Shown piece by piece: positions 1 through 8,072 of a stretch of 64,000 bases of DNA; position 1 is the first letter of the stretch; each line of letters begins with the position of its first letter. The notes under the pieces are model-generated. The model saw only the letters and a list, made by a program, of their open reading frames with translations. It had not been told where the DNA came from and searched no databases. Location: positions 10,755 to 74,754 of the forward strand of contig JADJWN010000015.1 in NCBI GenBank assembly GCA_016716335.1. Reading direction: 5' to 3'. The stretch comes from Saprospiraceae bacterium. GTDB lineage: Bacteria > Bacteroidota > Bacteroidia > Chitinophagales > Saprospiraceae. The translations under genes and the position numbers were made by a program.

Positions 1-236
1 CATCTAAAAAAAGAATCAGACAAGATATCAAAATCCGTCTCAGGAACCGATATTACAAGAAGTCAGCGAGAACTTCCATAGCCAAATTGAGAGCAATGAC
101 CGACAAAGCGGAAGCAGTAGCATTTTTGCCTAAGGTAATCAGCATGGTAGATAAACTGGCTAAAAGAAATACCTGGCACAAAAACAAGGCTTCAAACCTG
201 AAGTCCAAGTTGATGAAGCACGTGAACAGCCTCTGA
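1..236 (+). CDS. rpsT: 30S ribosomal protein S20 (5'-truncated)
   Basis: The frame starting at base 3 encodes about 77 residues and ends at the TGA at 234-236. It begins SKKRIRQDIKIRLRNRYYKK and ends NLKSKLMKHVNSL, the basic helical pattern of ribosomal protein S20, which binds 16S rRNA in the small subunit. Only the first few residues lie outside the window. A strong hairpin terminator follows 33 bases downstream, so this is the last gene of its transcript. Confidence 0.93.
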   Translation, partial: SKKRIRQDIKIRLRNRYYKKSARTSIAKLRAMTDKAEAVAFLPKVISMVDKLAKRNTWHKNKASNLKSKLMKHVNSL

Positions 237-268
237 TTTTAACCATCAGTTAAAAAATATATAAATGA

Positions 269-299
269 GGTGTGTGCTCAAACGGCACACACCTTTTTT
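269..299 (+). terminator. Intrinsic terminator after rpsT
   Basis: A perfect 9-bp stem (GGTGTGTGC at 269-277 paired with GCACACACC at 285-293) closes a 7-base loop and is followed by six T residues. An open frame starting at 270 runs through this hairpin, which is a reason to place the start of the next gene further downstream, at 336. Confidence 0.92.
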
Positions 300-335
300 A
301 GTTTTAATACCCCACAACTTAAAACCCGATACGGC

Positions 336-1445
336 GTGAAGCTAACCCGGCATTATGTATTCGGTTTATGGATATTGACAGCATTTATCTTTCCTGCAGC
401 GATATATGGCCAGGAAGTAAATCATATCAAATCAGATACTGTTGCGTCCAGAAACTCCATATTGGTTTATCCCCTTATTTTTTACCTGCCTGAAACAGGT
501 TTTGGAGGTGGTGCGGCCGCCATTTACACCTTCAGATTCAAGGGAGAATCTCCCGGTTCAAACCCGTCACAGATCCGTTTCAGTGTGGACTTTACCCAAA
601 ACCGGCAGTTTTTCATGCAATTGCCTTTTGAGATTTATCTCAGAGAGGAAAAATGGAAGTTTAAAGGGGAGCTGGGATATTTCAACTATTTTTATTTTCA
701 TTACGGTATCGGAAACAATACTTTGGCAGCAAACAGAGAAACTTTTGCCGTAACCTTTCCGAGAGTGAGACTCGATGCTTTATACCAGTTTAAAAATCTT
801 TACGCAGGCATCCGATACCGTCTGGATGGTTACGGAGATCTCAATTTCAAACAGGGAGGTATAATAGACCGGGAAATTGTGACAGGAAGAAACGGTGGTG
901 TGACATCTTCGGCCGGGCTGCTGTTTCAATATGATACCCGGGATTTTATTTATCATCCCACCAAAGGCATATTTGCCGAATTTGACTATGCAGTCAATAA
1001 TAAGTTATTCGGCAGTCAGTTTCACTATCAGAGAGTAAGTGTCAATGTTAGTGCCTACAAATCGGTAGCTGAAAACCACATTCTGGCATTCAACAGCTCA
1101 ATGACCAATATGTCGGGAGATGTACCTTTTTTTGACATGCCTTATTTTGGCACCAGCAATCTGGCCCGAGGATTTCAGGACAGAAGATTTATAGACAGGA
1201 ACCTATTCGTATTGCAAACTGAATACCGCTATCCCATATATGGCAGATTCAGCGGGGTGGCATTTGCCAGTCTGAGTGAAGTGTCGCCCAGTATCTCCCA
1301 ATTGCTGAAAGAAAGTCTGAAAGGTGCCGGTGGTGTCGGGCTGAGATACCGCATCACCAAAGAAGAGCGGTCTATGCTGCGGCTTGATATAGGATTTACA
1401 AGAGAAGGGTCGGCTCTTTATATCACTATCAATGATGCCTTTTAA
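336..1445 (+). CDS. BamA/TamA-type outer membrane beta-barrel protein
   Basis: With the GTG start at 336 the protein has about 369 residues. It opens with a typical signal peptide (MKLTRHYVFGLWILTAFIFP then AAIYGQ). The rest is the C-terminal barrel of the Omp85 surface-antigen family: alternating aromatic strands, the blocks YDTRDFIYHPTKGIFAEFD and ARGFQDRRFIDRN, and a terminal Phe. No POTRA domains precede the barrel, so it is a short single-domain member, not BamA itself. Such barrels sit in the outer membrane; the specific role is unknown. The in-frame extension to 270 crosses the rpsT terminator and is unlikely to be translated. Confidence 0.8.
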   Translation: MKLTRHYVFGLWILTAFIFPAAIYGQEVNHIKSDTVASRNSILVYPLIFYLPETGFGGGAAAIYTFRFKGESPGSNPSQIRFSVDFTQNRQFFMQLPFEIYLREEKWKFKGELGYFNYFYFHYGIGNNTLAANRETFAVTFPRVRLDALYQFKNLYAGIRYRLDGYGDLNFKQGGIIDREIVTGRNGGVTSSAGLLFQYDTRDFIYHPTKGIFAEFDYAVNNKLFGSQFHYQRVSVNVSAYKSVAENHILAFNSSMTNMSGDVPFFDMPYFGTSNLARGFQDRRFIDRNLFVLQTEYRYPIYGRFSGVAFASLSEVSPSISQLLKESLKGAGGVGLRYRITKEERSMLRLDIGFTREGSALYITINDAF

Positions 1446-1503
1446 CAGGGAATCTGGCGTTTTTTTATTGTATCATCATGCTTACGAAATCCTTTCCCGG
1501 GTT

Positions 1504-2310
1504 TTATATTACCCTGCATTCGTGCTCTAATCTGGAAGAAACCAGATTTTTGAACTGAGCGGCTTCTGCCGGATCAAAAAACTGTCCGAGACATACCTTA
1601 AATATTACTTTACCGTCCTGAATCTCATTCAGTACATTTACAGGTTCTCTGAATTTTGCTCTGAGCACATTGACATGCTCCAGGGCTTTGTGATGATCCG
1701 AATACGTGCCGGTCAGAACCTTGAAAGTCTTCCGTCCCGGATGATGCTGAAAGTATCTGATAAAATCATCGGGAGATATCAGTGGATCGGGTGCTTCATC
1801 AGATATGATAATATTGTCCATACTTCCCGGGATACTATTAGGAGGAGTATTGGGTTTGTGTCTCACAGCTGCAAGTACAGGTTGATGTATATGTTTATGC
1901 AAAATGGATTTCATGACTCCCGGTGTGATGGTTTCTTCAATTCGTTCCAACATCTGCCCGGAAGCATTGATAATCAAAATGGTAGGCAGGTATTTGACTT
2001 TATAGAAGTTTTTAAGCTCAAATCCGTCTTTATCATCTATATCTGCCCGAAGATGAATGAAGTGGGCTTGTATCATTTTTCTCACTTCCCCATCATTGAA
2101 AGTAGTCTTTTCCATCCACCGGCATGGTGAACACCAGGCCGCACTGAAATCCACCAGGATTAATTTACCTTCCCTTGTTGCAGCATCTATGGCTTCCTCT
2201 ATGGTCTTTATGTTACTTTTGACAGGTGTAGGGCCTGCTTCCAACCCTGTAGAAAAGTGCAATATCATCCATGTAAGGAGTAGCACAATACCCTTAGTTT
2301 TCATAAGCAT
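1504..2310 (-). CDS. Secreted thioredoxin-fold protein with C-terminal SPOR-like domain
   Basis: This 268-residue protein has an N-terminal signal peptide (about residues 1-25) and a thioredoxin fold with the redox motif CSPC at 60-63, preceded by DFSAAW. The proline typical of the fold is in KYLPTILI. After a Pro/Asn-rich linker, residues about 185-268 (FKVLTGTYSDHHKALEHVN and KVCLGQFFDPAEAAQFKNL) resemble a SPOR repeat, a domain that binds denuded peptidoglycan. The protein is probably a periplasmic thiol-disulfide reductase held at the cell wall. It is convergent with the barrel gene. The start is either the first or the third codon, since both are Met. Confidence 0.8.
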   Translation of the reverse strand: MLMKTKGIVLLLTWMILHFSTGLEAGPTPVKSNIKTIEEAIDAATREGKLILVDFSAAWCSPCRWMEKTTFNDGEVRKMIQAHFIHLRADIDDKDGFELKNFYKVKYLPTILIINASGQMLERIEETITPGVMKSILHKHIHQPVLAAVRHKPNTPPNSIPGSMDNIIISDEAPDPLISPDDFIRYFQHHPGRKTFKVLTGTYSDHHKALEHVNVLRAKFREPVNVLNEIQDGKVIFKVCLGQFFDPAEAAQFKNLVSSRLEHECRVI

Positions 2311-2614
2311 TACTGTTTGGAATTCATTGAACCGGAATGAGACGCAACTCCGGCATTATCTTGTCTGCCGGTATGGTCTGACTCATTCAGTGTTCATATA
2401 CAGGGAGTGCAATTTTGATACCAAAATGAAGAATTAGCGTAAAATAATCTTTCCAAAAATGTATATATTGTTGATTTTTAATATATTATGTTATTAAAAT
2501 TTTTTTAATTTGTAAGGAGAGATTTTGCTGCAGCCTTCAAATATAATTTCATAAAAAGGAAAAAGAATGTAACTTGCACCACTTTTCTGAAACAAAGTCT
2601 TAAAGCCGTAGTAA
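2311..2614. other. Intergenic, divergent promoter region
   Basis: This 304-base AT-rich stretch separates the divergent thioredoxin-fold gene and fabH. No convincing ORF or RNA was seen. It must hold both promoters, but no perfect TAnnTTTG box was identified; TTAATTTG near 2507 is a near match on the fabH side. Confidence 0.5.
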
Positions 2615-3607
2615 ATGTCAAAGATCTTAGCTGCCATCACTGCTGTGGGAGGATATGTACCGGAAGATATCCTGACCAATGCGGATCTGGAAAAAATGGT
2701 AGATACCACAGACGAATGGATTACCACCCGTACCGGAATCAAAGAAAGAAGAATCCTCCGCACTCCCGGCAAAGCTACTTCTGATATGGGGGTGGAGGTA
2801 TTGCTTGAAATTCTCCGTAAATCAGGTATAGATAAAGACGAGATTGATTTGCTGATTTGTGCTACCGTTACGGCAGATATGGTTTTTCCGGACACTGCCA
2901 ATACCATCCTGGATAAAGTGGGTGCAAAAAATGCGTTTGGCTATGATATCAACGCTGCCTGTTCCGGATTTTTGTTTGCGTTGACTACAGGTGCGAAGTT
3001 TATAGAAAGCGGGATGTATAAAAAAGTAGTGGTCATCGGTGCAGATATGATGTCTTCTATTGTCAACTATAAGGACCGTACGACGTGTATTATTTTCGGA
3101 GATGGTGCCGGTGGCGTATTGCTCGAGCCCTGCTCCGATGGTACAGGAGTCATTGATTCCATCCTTAAGTCGGATGGATCGGGCAGGGAATTTCTGCATA
3201 TGAAGGCAGGCGGCTCCCTCAAACCCGCCACCATTGAAACGGTTACCAATAATGAACACTTTGTGTTTCAGGATGGCAAGCCGGTATTTAAAGCTGCTGT
3301 AACCGGCATGGTCAACACCATCAAAACGCTGCTTGAGAGAAATCACCTCACCAAAGATGACATAGACTGGCTGGTACCTCATCAGGCAAATATGCGCATC
3401 ATCAACTCCGTGGCTGATCAGCTGGATTTTCCAATCGAAAAAGTTATGATCAATATCCACAAATATGGTAATACCACTGCAGGGACTCTTCCATTGTGTC
3501 TATGGGAATATGAACCTCAGTTGAAAAAAGGAGACAAAATCATACTCACAGCCTTCGGAGGAGGATTTACGTGGGGCAGCACTTATATCATATGGAATTA
3601 TGGTTAA
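2615..3607 (+). CDS. fabH: 3-oxoacyl-ACP synthase III (KAS III)
   Basis: This 330-residue protein has the usual FabH length. KAS III condenses acetyl-CoA (or a branched acyl-CoA) with malonyl-ACP to start fatty acid synthesis in the cytosol. The catalytic triad is visible: Cys116 in AACSGF, His256 in VPHQAN, and Asn286 in HKYGNTTAGT. The N-terminal TTDEWITTRTGI motif and the C-terminal glycine-rich AFGGGFTWGS block also fit. It stands alone and not in a fab cluster. The following gene starts 51 bases later and is compositionally different. Confidence 0.95.
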   Translation: MSKILAAITAVGGYVPEDILTNADLEKMVDTTDEWITTRTGIKERRILRTPGKATSDMGVEVLLEILRKSGIDKDEIDLLICATVTADMVFPDTANTILDKVGAKNAFGYDINAACSGFLFALTTGAKFIESGMYKKVVVIGADMMSSIVNYKDRTTCIIFGDGAGGVLLEPCSDGTGVIDSILKSDGSGREFLHMKAGGSLKPATIETVTNNEHFVFQDGKPVFKAAVTGMVNTIKTLLERNHLTKDDIDWLVPHQANMRIINSVADQLDFPIEKVMINIHKYGNTTAGTLPLCLWEYEPQLKKGDKIILTAFGGGFTWGSTYIIWNYG

Positions 3608-3658
3608 TAAAAAATTAATCATTTATAGCTGAGAATTTAAAAAACTAAGTTCAGAAAC

Positions 3659-4522
3659 ATGAGACAAATCTTCGATGAAACAGTTAAGGACACATTAAAT
3701 AATAGACTGAGAGCTCTGGAAACTTACTTTAAAGCAGATGTTATTTTTCATTATGGAGAAATACATCCTGCCCTTGAAAAGGCATTCAGAGACTTTATTG
3801 AACAATTAAAAAAGGATAAAGAATTTGATCGAAACAGATTAGTAATATTATTAAATACACCCGGAGGAAGTGCAGAGACAGTCGAAAAAATGGTTTCAAT
3901 CATTCGATTTCATTACGAAGAGGTGTATTTTGTTGTTCCAGACTATGCTATGTCAGCAGGGACTATTTTATGTATGTCAGGTGATAAAATTTATATGGAT
4001 TATTCTTCTTCTTTAGGTCCAATAGACCCGCAGGTTTATAATGGAAAAAATTGGGTTCCTGCACTCGGTTATTTAGATAAGGTTGAAGGATTAATTGCAA
4101 AGTCAAATGACAATAAGTTGACTGAGGCAGAATTCATGTTACTGCCAAAAATAGATTTAGCAGAATTGAGAAGTTATGAAATGGCCAGAAATCTGACAAT
4201 TAATTTATTGAAAGAATGGTTAGTAAAATATAAATTCAAAGATTGGTATTTTCATAAATCAAGTAATCTGCCAGTCACTATTGATGAAAAAACTGAACGG
4301 GCAAAAGATATTGCAAGTAAATTAAGCAACAATAGTATTTGGCATTCTCATGGTCGATCTATAGGTATAGATACCTTAACTAACTTTTTAAAACTTAAAA
4401 TTGAAGATTATTCAAACAATGACGAATTAAGAGAGTTAATAAGGAATTATAATGACCTCATTTGTGAATATATAATAAGATCTGGTGCAAAAGCGTTTGT
4501 TCATTCAAGGGTATATTTTTAA
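3659..4522 (+). CDS. SDH-family (ClpP/crotonase fold) serine proteinase-like protein
   Basis: This 287-residue protein carries the core of the serine dehydrogenase proteinase family, related to SppA and ClpP. It has the strand VILLNTPGGSAET (about 62-74), then FVVPDYAMSAGTIL with the presumed nucleophile Ser99, then GDKIYMDYSSSLGPIDPQV. There is no signal peptide or obvious membrane segment, so it probably acts in the cytosol or at the inner membrane face. Codons are strongly AT-rich compared with fabH and the DinB gene on either side, which suggests acquisition by transfer. A 70-residue gene follows after 10 bases and is probably co-transcribed. Substrate is unknown. Confidence 0.8.
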   Translation: MRQIFDETVKDTLNNRLRALETYFKADVIFHYGEIHPALEKAFRDFIEQLKKDKEFDRNRLVILLNTPGGSAETVEKMVSIIRFHYEEVYFVVPDYAMSAGTILCMSGDKIYMDYSSSLGPIDPQVYNGKNWVPALGYLDKVEGLIAKSNDNKLTEAEFMLLPKIDLAELRSYEMARNLTINLLKEWLVKYKFKDWYFHKSSNLPVTIDEKTERAKDIASKLSNNSIWHSHGRSIGIDTLTNFLKLKIEDYSNNDELRELIRNYNDLICEYIIRSGAKAFVHSRVYF

Positions 4523-4532
4523 ATTTTATCTC

Positions 4533-4745
4533 ATGACAAATAATGAAGGTATAGTTGAAAAACTCTCTGATGTTATAATCAGAGAAAAACACAATTTTAT
4601 GAAGAGATCTGGTAATTTAAAAGATGTTCTTTCAAAATTTGCCAAAATGGGTATTAATATGCATTCTGAATATTCATTACCTTTGAAAGATACGATTGGA
4701 AGGACATTTAACGATCAAATTCAGTTCAAAAATCAAAAAAAATGA
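4533..4745 (+). CDS. Small unknown protein paired with the SDH protease
   Basis: From the ATG at 4533 this encodes 70 residues (MTNNEGIVEKLSDVIIREKH...). An upstream in-frame codon at 4485 lies inside the protease gene and is less likely. The protein is charged and predicted helical, with no signal peptide, cysteines or membrane segment. Its composition is as AT-rich as that of the protease gene, so the two look like one transferred unit. No family is recognised. It could be a substrate, an adaptor or an inhibitor of the protease, but that is inference from position only. Confidence 0.6.
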   Translation: MTNNEGIVEKLSDVIIREKHNFMKRSGNLKDVLSKFAKMGINMHSEYSLPLKDTIGRTFNDQIQFKNQKK

Positions 4746-4772
4746 AAATCCCATTTTGATAATCTCAATAGC

Positions 4773-5357
4773 TCATAAACTATTATCTCTCCCCCCGCCT
4801 GTGTGACCTGATATCTGTCTCAGGGTATCTGCACACTGCTCATAATGCCGCTTCTCGTGTGTGACTATAATGTCAAATGCTGTCTCCAGTTTGTACACCA
4901 GATATTTATTGGCCGGAGAGTTTATGATTGCACCTTTGTCCAGCAGTGTGCTGCATCCCTCAATTCTGCTTTTCAACTCTGACTGATGAGCTTTAAATTT
5001 TTCAAAGAGATGAATATCCGGCTCTGAGAGCTGCGGCTCCCACAGAGGAAAGGTCTTCATACGGTTGCTTCTGTCCGGATTGACTGACCTGAGCACGGTA
5101 TCCCCAAAGAAACTGACTATAAAACCTATATTAGAGGTCCATGCCGGTCTGTAGCTGCCATCCATCAAAGCATCCAAAATGGGATAATAGCTCTCATTAA
5201 TGCGTATGATGTGTGCTAAGTTTTCTCCGATGCTCCACACATCCGGTGCCGGCTTCCTGAAAATGACGTCCTGTGACAGAGAACCGAAATCTGCAAAAAA
5301 TGCATCAGTTATAGCATCTATCTGTTGTGTCCACTTTGAAGTATCCATACCATTCAT
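4773..5357 (-). CDS. DinB-family metal-dependent protein
   Basis: This 194-residue protein has the DinB/YfiT four-helix pattern. There is an N-terminal helix with WSIGENLAHIIRINESYY and a C-terminal helix with DIIVTHEKRHYEQCADTLRQI. The conserved histidines of these blocks would bind a metal ion. In this fold the family includes thiol transferases using bacillithiol or similar thiols, but the substrate here cannot be told. It is the last gene of a probable PAP2 / glycosyltransferase / DinB operon, beginning 14 bases after the glycosyltransferase stop. Confidence 0.82.
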   Translation of the reverse strand: MNGMDTSKWTQQIDAITDAFFADFGSLSQDVIFRKPAPDVWSIGENLAHIIRINESYYPILDALMDGSYRPAWTSNIGFIVSFFGDTVLRSVNPDRSNRMKTFPLWEPQLSEPDIHLFEKFKAHQSELKSRIEGCSTLLDKGAIINSPANKYLVYKLETAFDIIVTHEKRHYEQCADTLRQISGHTGGGRDNSL

Positions 5358-5370
5358 TTGATTTAAAGGG

Positions 5371-7029
5371 TTATTTAATTATATCCGGAGGCATCTGTGA
5401 TCTTTGGTAAAATACAAATCCGTTTTCTTCTCCGATGAGCTCAAACTCCGGATGAGCTTCCATTCTTTCTTTGTGAATATTTTTGACACTGAGATATACC
5501 GGCATGCCGACATCTTTGTGCAGCAACTCTTCGAAATATACAAAAGGAGGTATTTCCGCTTGCTTATCGGTATAAAAAAGGGGGGCATAGCTTTTATACC
5601 AAACGGTACCTGCATACACTTTCTGACCTTTCAGGCTTTGAAAAAAACGAATATTGGCCCCCTGAGTATAAGATTCAATCCTGGGCACAAAAATCAATCC
5701 AAACAGCATCACTGTGATGGCTGTCACTGCAAACAAGCCTGTCGCACCCCGAATAATTCTTTGTTTGTATAGCCACCACCAGGAAATCCCGGTACCAAGT
5801 ATAAAGAAGACTCCCAACAACCACTCCAACCCGCTCCAGTGTACTTCCGCATTCAGATTGGCTACGGCAAAAGGGTCTTTGATGAATGGAATAATCTTAT
5901 CCTTATACCGGTCTATAAAACTCAGGAGTATCATAAGAAATCCCAGCATAAACCCAATAAAATATCCTGAGAAAATCACCCATTTTCTGACCCCTTGGTC
6001 CTGATTTGTCCATCTGTATATTTCCAAAGCTGCAAGATAGCTCAACGGATAATATGCCATGGAGGAGTAGTGTACAATCTTGGTGGTACTGATACTGAAT
6101 ACTGTCAAAACCACAGCCAGGGTACTGAGCATCCATGTCCTGAACTGGTCGGAATTTTCAATAAATGAATTCCTTTTTCCAAAAATATTGGAAAGTGCTA
6201 TGATGGAAACAGGGAAACAACCTATCAGCAAAACGACAAAATGGTAATAAAACGGCTGCCCGTGTCCGGCATCATTGGTCGTAAATATTTCTATCTGCCG
6301 GATGATAAATTCCTTTAAAAATACCGGACCGTTCTGAATGGTCTCCGGACCGTACCAAAGTGCAGATACCAGCAAAGTGCTCAATGCATAGCCCGCAACC
6401 TGTGAAAATCGGGCTACCGGCCGAAATCTCTGACTCATCCAGTATCCTGCAAAGCTCAGGAAGACCACCAAAAAGCCCACCGGACCTTTGGTAAGAATGG
6501 CAAGACCTGTAAATATACCGGACAGAACAGGGTGAAGAATCCCAAATTTTCCTCCCTGAAAATCCAGGGTAGATTGGTACAGGTGCCGGATCGCCAGAAA
6601 CATAAAAAAATTAAATACCGGATCAATAATACCCGACTTGAAATACAAATGTGGAAGCAAAGCGCCAAAATATGCTCCGGCCCAAAGCAATCCTAACTTT
6701 GTATCTTTTAGTTTTTTGCCTGAATAGTATAAAGTGAGTAAGACTATAATGCCGGTAATTGCGTTGGGAAAGCGTGCTGCAAATTCACCCACCCCGAACA
6801 CTTGCATACTCAATGCCTGAAGCCAGAAAAACAATGGAGGTTTTTCAGTAAATGGCTGAAAATCTATCTGTACCTGCATATAATTGCCGGTCAGCAGCAT
6901 CTCTCTGGCAGACTCTGCAAAATTGATTTCATCCCAGTCGAATAGATGGACAGAACCCAGAAAAGGAATAAAAAACAATGCTCCCACAAGAAAAATACAG
7001 AGTGGAATATATTTCTCTGACCTAAGCAT
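5371..7029 (-). CDS. Glycosyltransferase family 39-like (PMT/ArnT fold) membrane protein
   Basis: With the ATG at 7029 the protein has 552 residues. It begins with a membrane helix (YIPLCIFLVGALFFIPFLG), followed at once by the GT39-type catalytic loop FDWDEINFAESAREM and the TEKPPLFFWL motif. About ten further hydrophobic helices follow, then a C-terminal periplasmic part. Such enzymes move a sugar from a polyprenyl-phosphate donor to lipid or protein on the outer face of the inner membrane. The start ATG overlaps the PAP2 stop by 8 bases (ATGCTTAG), implying translational coupling. The longer form starting at 7095 would overlap the PAP2 gene much more. Confidence 0.88.
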   Translation of the reverse strand: MLRSEKYIPLCIFLVGALFFIPFLGSVHLFDWDEINFAESAREMLLTGNYMQVQIDFQPFTEKPPLFFWLQALSMQVFGVGEFAARFPNAITGIIVLLTLYYSGKKLKDTKLGLLWAGAYFGALLPHLYFKSGIIDPVFNFFMFLAIRHLYQSTLDFQGGKFGILHPVLSGIFTGLAILTKGPVGFLVVFLSFAGYWMSQRFRPVARFSQVAGYALSTLLVSALWYGPETIQNGPVFLKEFIIRQIEIFTTNDAGHGQPFYYHFVVLLIGCFPVSIIALSNIFGKRNSFIENSDQFRTWMLSTLAVVLTVFSISTTKIVHYSSMAYYPLSYLAALEIYRWTNQDQGVRKWVIFSGYFIGFMLGFLMILLSFIDRYKDKIIPFIKDPFAVANLNAEVHWSGLEWLLGVFFILGTGISWWWLYKQRIIRGATGLFAVTAITVMLFGLIFVPRIESYTQGANIRFFQSLKGQKVYAGTVWYKSYAPLFYTDKQAEIPPFVYFEELLHKDVGMPVYLSVKNIHKERMEAHPEFELIGEENGFVFYQRSQMPPDIIK

Positions 7030-7690
7030 GGGGAGTGTATTTGATGACAGGCAGGTCTTTGAATTTATCCGGATGTTTCTGTCTGTATTGCTCAATGAAA
7101 ATGTAGGTCAACAGCGTGACAGTGACCCCTATGATGGCTCCTGCGAACACATCTGTCGGAAAGTGCTGTGCCAGATATATTCTCGAAAAACCAACCAGTA
7201 TCGCCATACACAGGAAAAATAAAGTCAGCGATGACTTGCGGAAATACAGACTCAGAATCAGAAACATGGAAAATGCCGTAATCGTATGACCCGATGGAAA
7301 AGTATTGTACTCATGAATCTGCAGCCCCTCGATGGTGCGGATGACCGTTCCGCCGGCTTCGAAATATTTTACCGGTCTGAAAGCTCCGTTAAACAGGATA
7401 TCTTTGCCTAATCTGGAAAATAAAAAACTCAGCAAAAAAGCAGCAGCTCCGTGTACCAGCCATTTTCTGCTTTGAAACACAAACCAGATCAAAACCAGGA
7501 TATTCATCCATCCGTCACCCAGCCATGTAATCCAGGTAAACAGCCTGTCAGCCAGAGGATGATGAATCGCATTGACCATCAAAAACAGATTATCCCTTCC
7601 ATATTGAAGGATAAGTATGGCTGTAATACCCAGTAGAATGGATAATGGCCAGATAAAGAGTCTCAAAGTCTGAATTTCACCCTTGGTCAT
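7022..7690 (-). CDS. PAP2-superfamily phosphatase, membrane-bound
   Basis: From the ATG at 7690 the protein has 222 residues and about six membrane helices. The three phosphatase motifs are present: K96...RP(105-106), PSGH (132-135), and SR(169-170) with His176 and Asp180. Members dephosphorylate undecaprenyl diphosphate or phosphatidate-type lipids. Coupling to a polyprenyl-phosphate-sugar-dependent glycosyltransferase directly downstream suggests a role in carrier-lipid recycling or lipid modification (inference). The in-frame TTG at 7699 lies inside the -7 box, so the ATG at 7690 is the better start. Confidence 0.88.
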   Translation of the reverse strand: MTKGEIQTLRLFIWPLSILLGITAILILQYGRDNLFLMVNAIHHPLADRLFTWITWLGDGWMNILVLIWFVFQSRKWLVHGAAAFLLSFLFSRLGKDILFNGAFRPVKYFEAGGTVIRTIEGLQIHEYNTFPSGHTITAFSMFLILSLYFRKSSLTLFFLCMAILVGFSRIYLAQHFPTDVFAGAIIGVTVTLLTYIFIEQYRQKHPDKFKDLPVIKYTPHA

Positions 7691-7696
7691 AGTCCG

Positions 7697-7704
7697 CAAA
7701 AGTA
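7697..7704 (-). promoter_or_regulatory. -7 promoter box of the PAP2-GT39-DinB operon
   Basis: TACTTTTG on the minus strand is a perfect match to the Bacteroidota -7 consensus TAnnTTTG. It ends 6 bases before the ATG at 7690, so the leader is very short. It would drive the three-gene operon. Confidence 0.65.
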
Positions 7705-7738
7705 CGGATAATCCTGAGAGGATGGCAAGCTTTCAGGC

Positions 7739-8068
7739 TTATTCTGCTCCTACAGGAGCCAACTGTACACTGAGACCGTCCAGATCCGGCTTAATTCTGA
7801 TCTGACAACCCAGTCTGGAATTGGCCTTTACAAAAAAAGCCTGATCGAGCATATTTTCTTCATCTTCTGAGGGTTCGGGCAGATTATGATCACTCAATAC
7901 GTACATATGACAGGAAGCACAAAGTGCCATACCACCACAAGTGCCTTCTACAGGCAATCCGTAAGATTTGCACACCTCCATCATATTGAGACCCATATCC
8001 ACTGGTACCTCGAGCTGGTGCATGACACCCTCCCTGTCTGTAACTTCTACTTGTATATTCTGCTCCAT
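7739..8068 (-). CDS. 2Fe-2S ferredoxin (ISC/adrenodoxin type)
   Basis: This is a 109-residue ferredoxin with ligands Cys44, Cys50, Cys53 and Cys88, in the pattern C-x5-C-x2-C-x34-C (GTCGGMALCASC and LGCQI). It is an acidic electron carrier in the cytosol. It starts 4 bases after the stop of a ferredoxin-NADP reductase-like gene, so the two are one transcript and very likely partners: the reductase passes electrons from NADPH to this ferredoxin. A role in Fe-S assembly or another reductive pathway cannot be separated from sequence alone. Confidence 0.9.
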   Translation of the reverse strand: MEQNIQVEVTDREGVMHQLEVPVDMGLNMMEVCKSYGLPVEGTCGGMALCASCHMYVLSDHNLPEPSEDEENMLDQAFFVKANSRLGCQIRIKPDLDGLSVQLAPVGAE

Positions 8069-8072
8069 GAGA

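Noticed and set aside
270..335. N-terminal extension of the barrel protein starting at 270
   Set aside because: It runs through the perfect rpsT terminator hairpin; the GTG at 336 directly precedes a good signal peptide.
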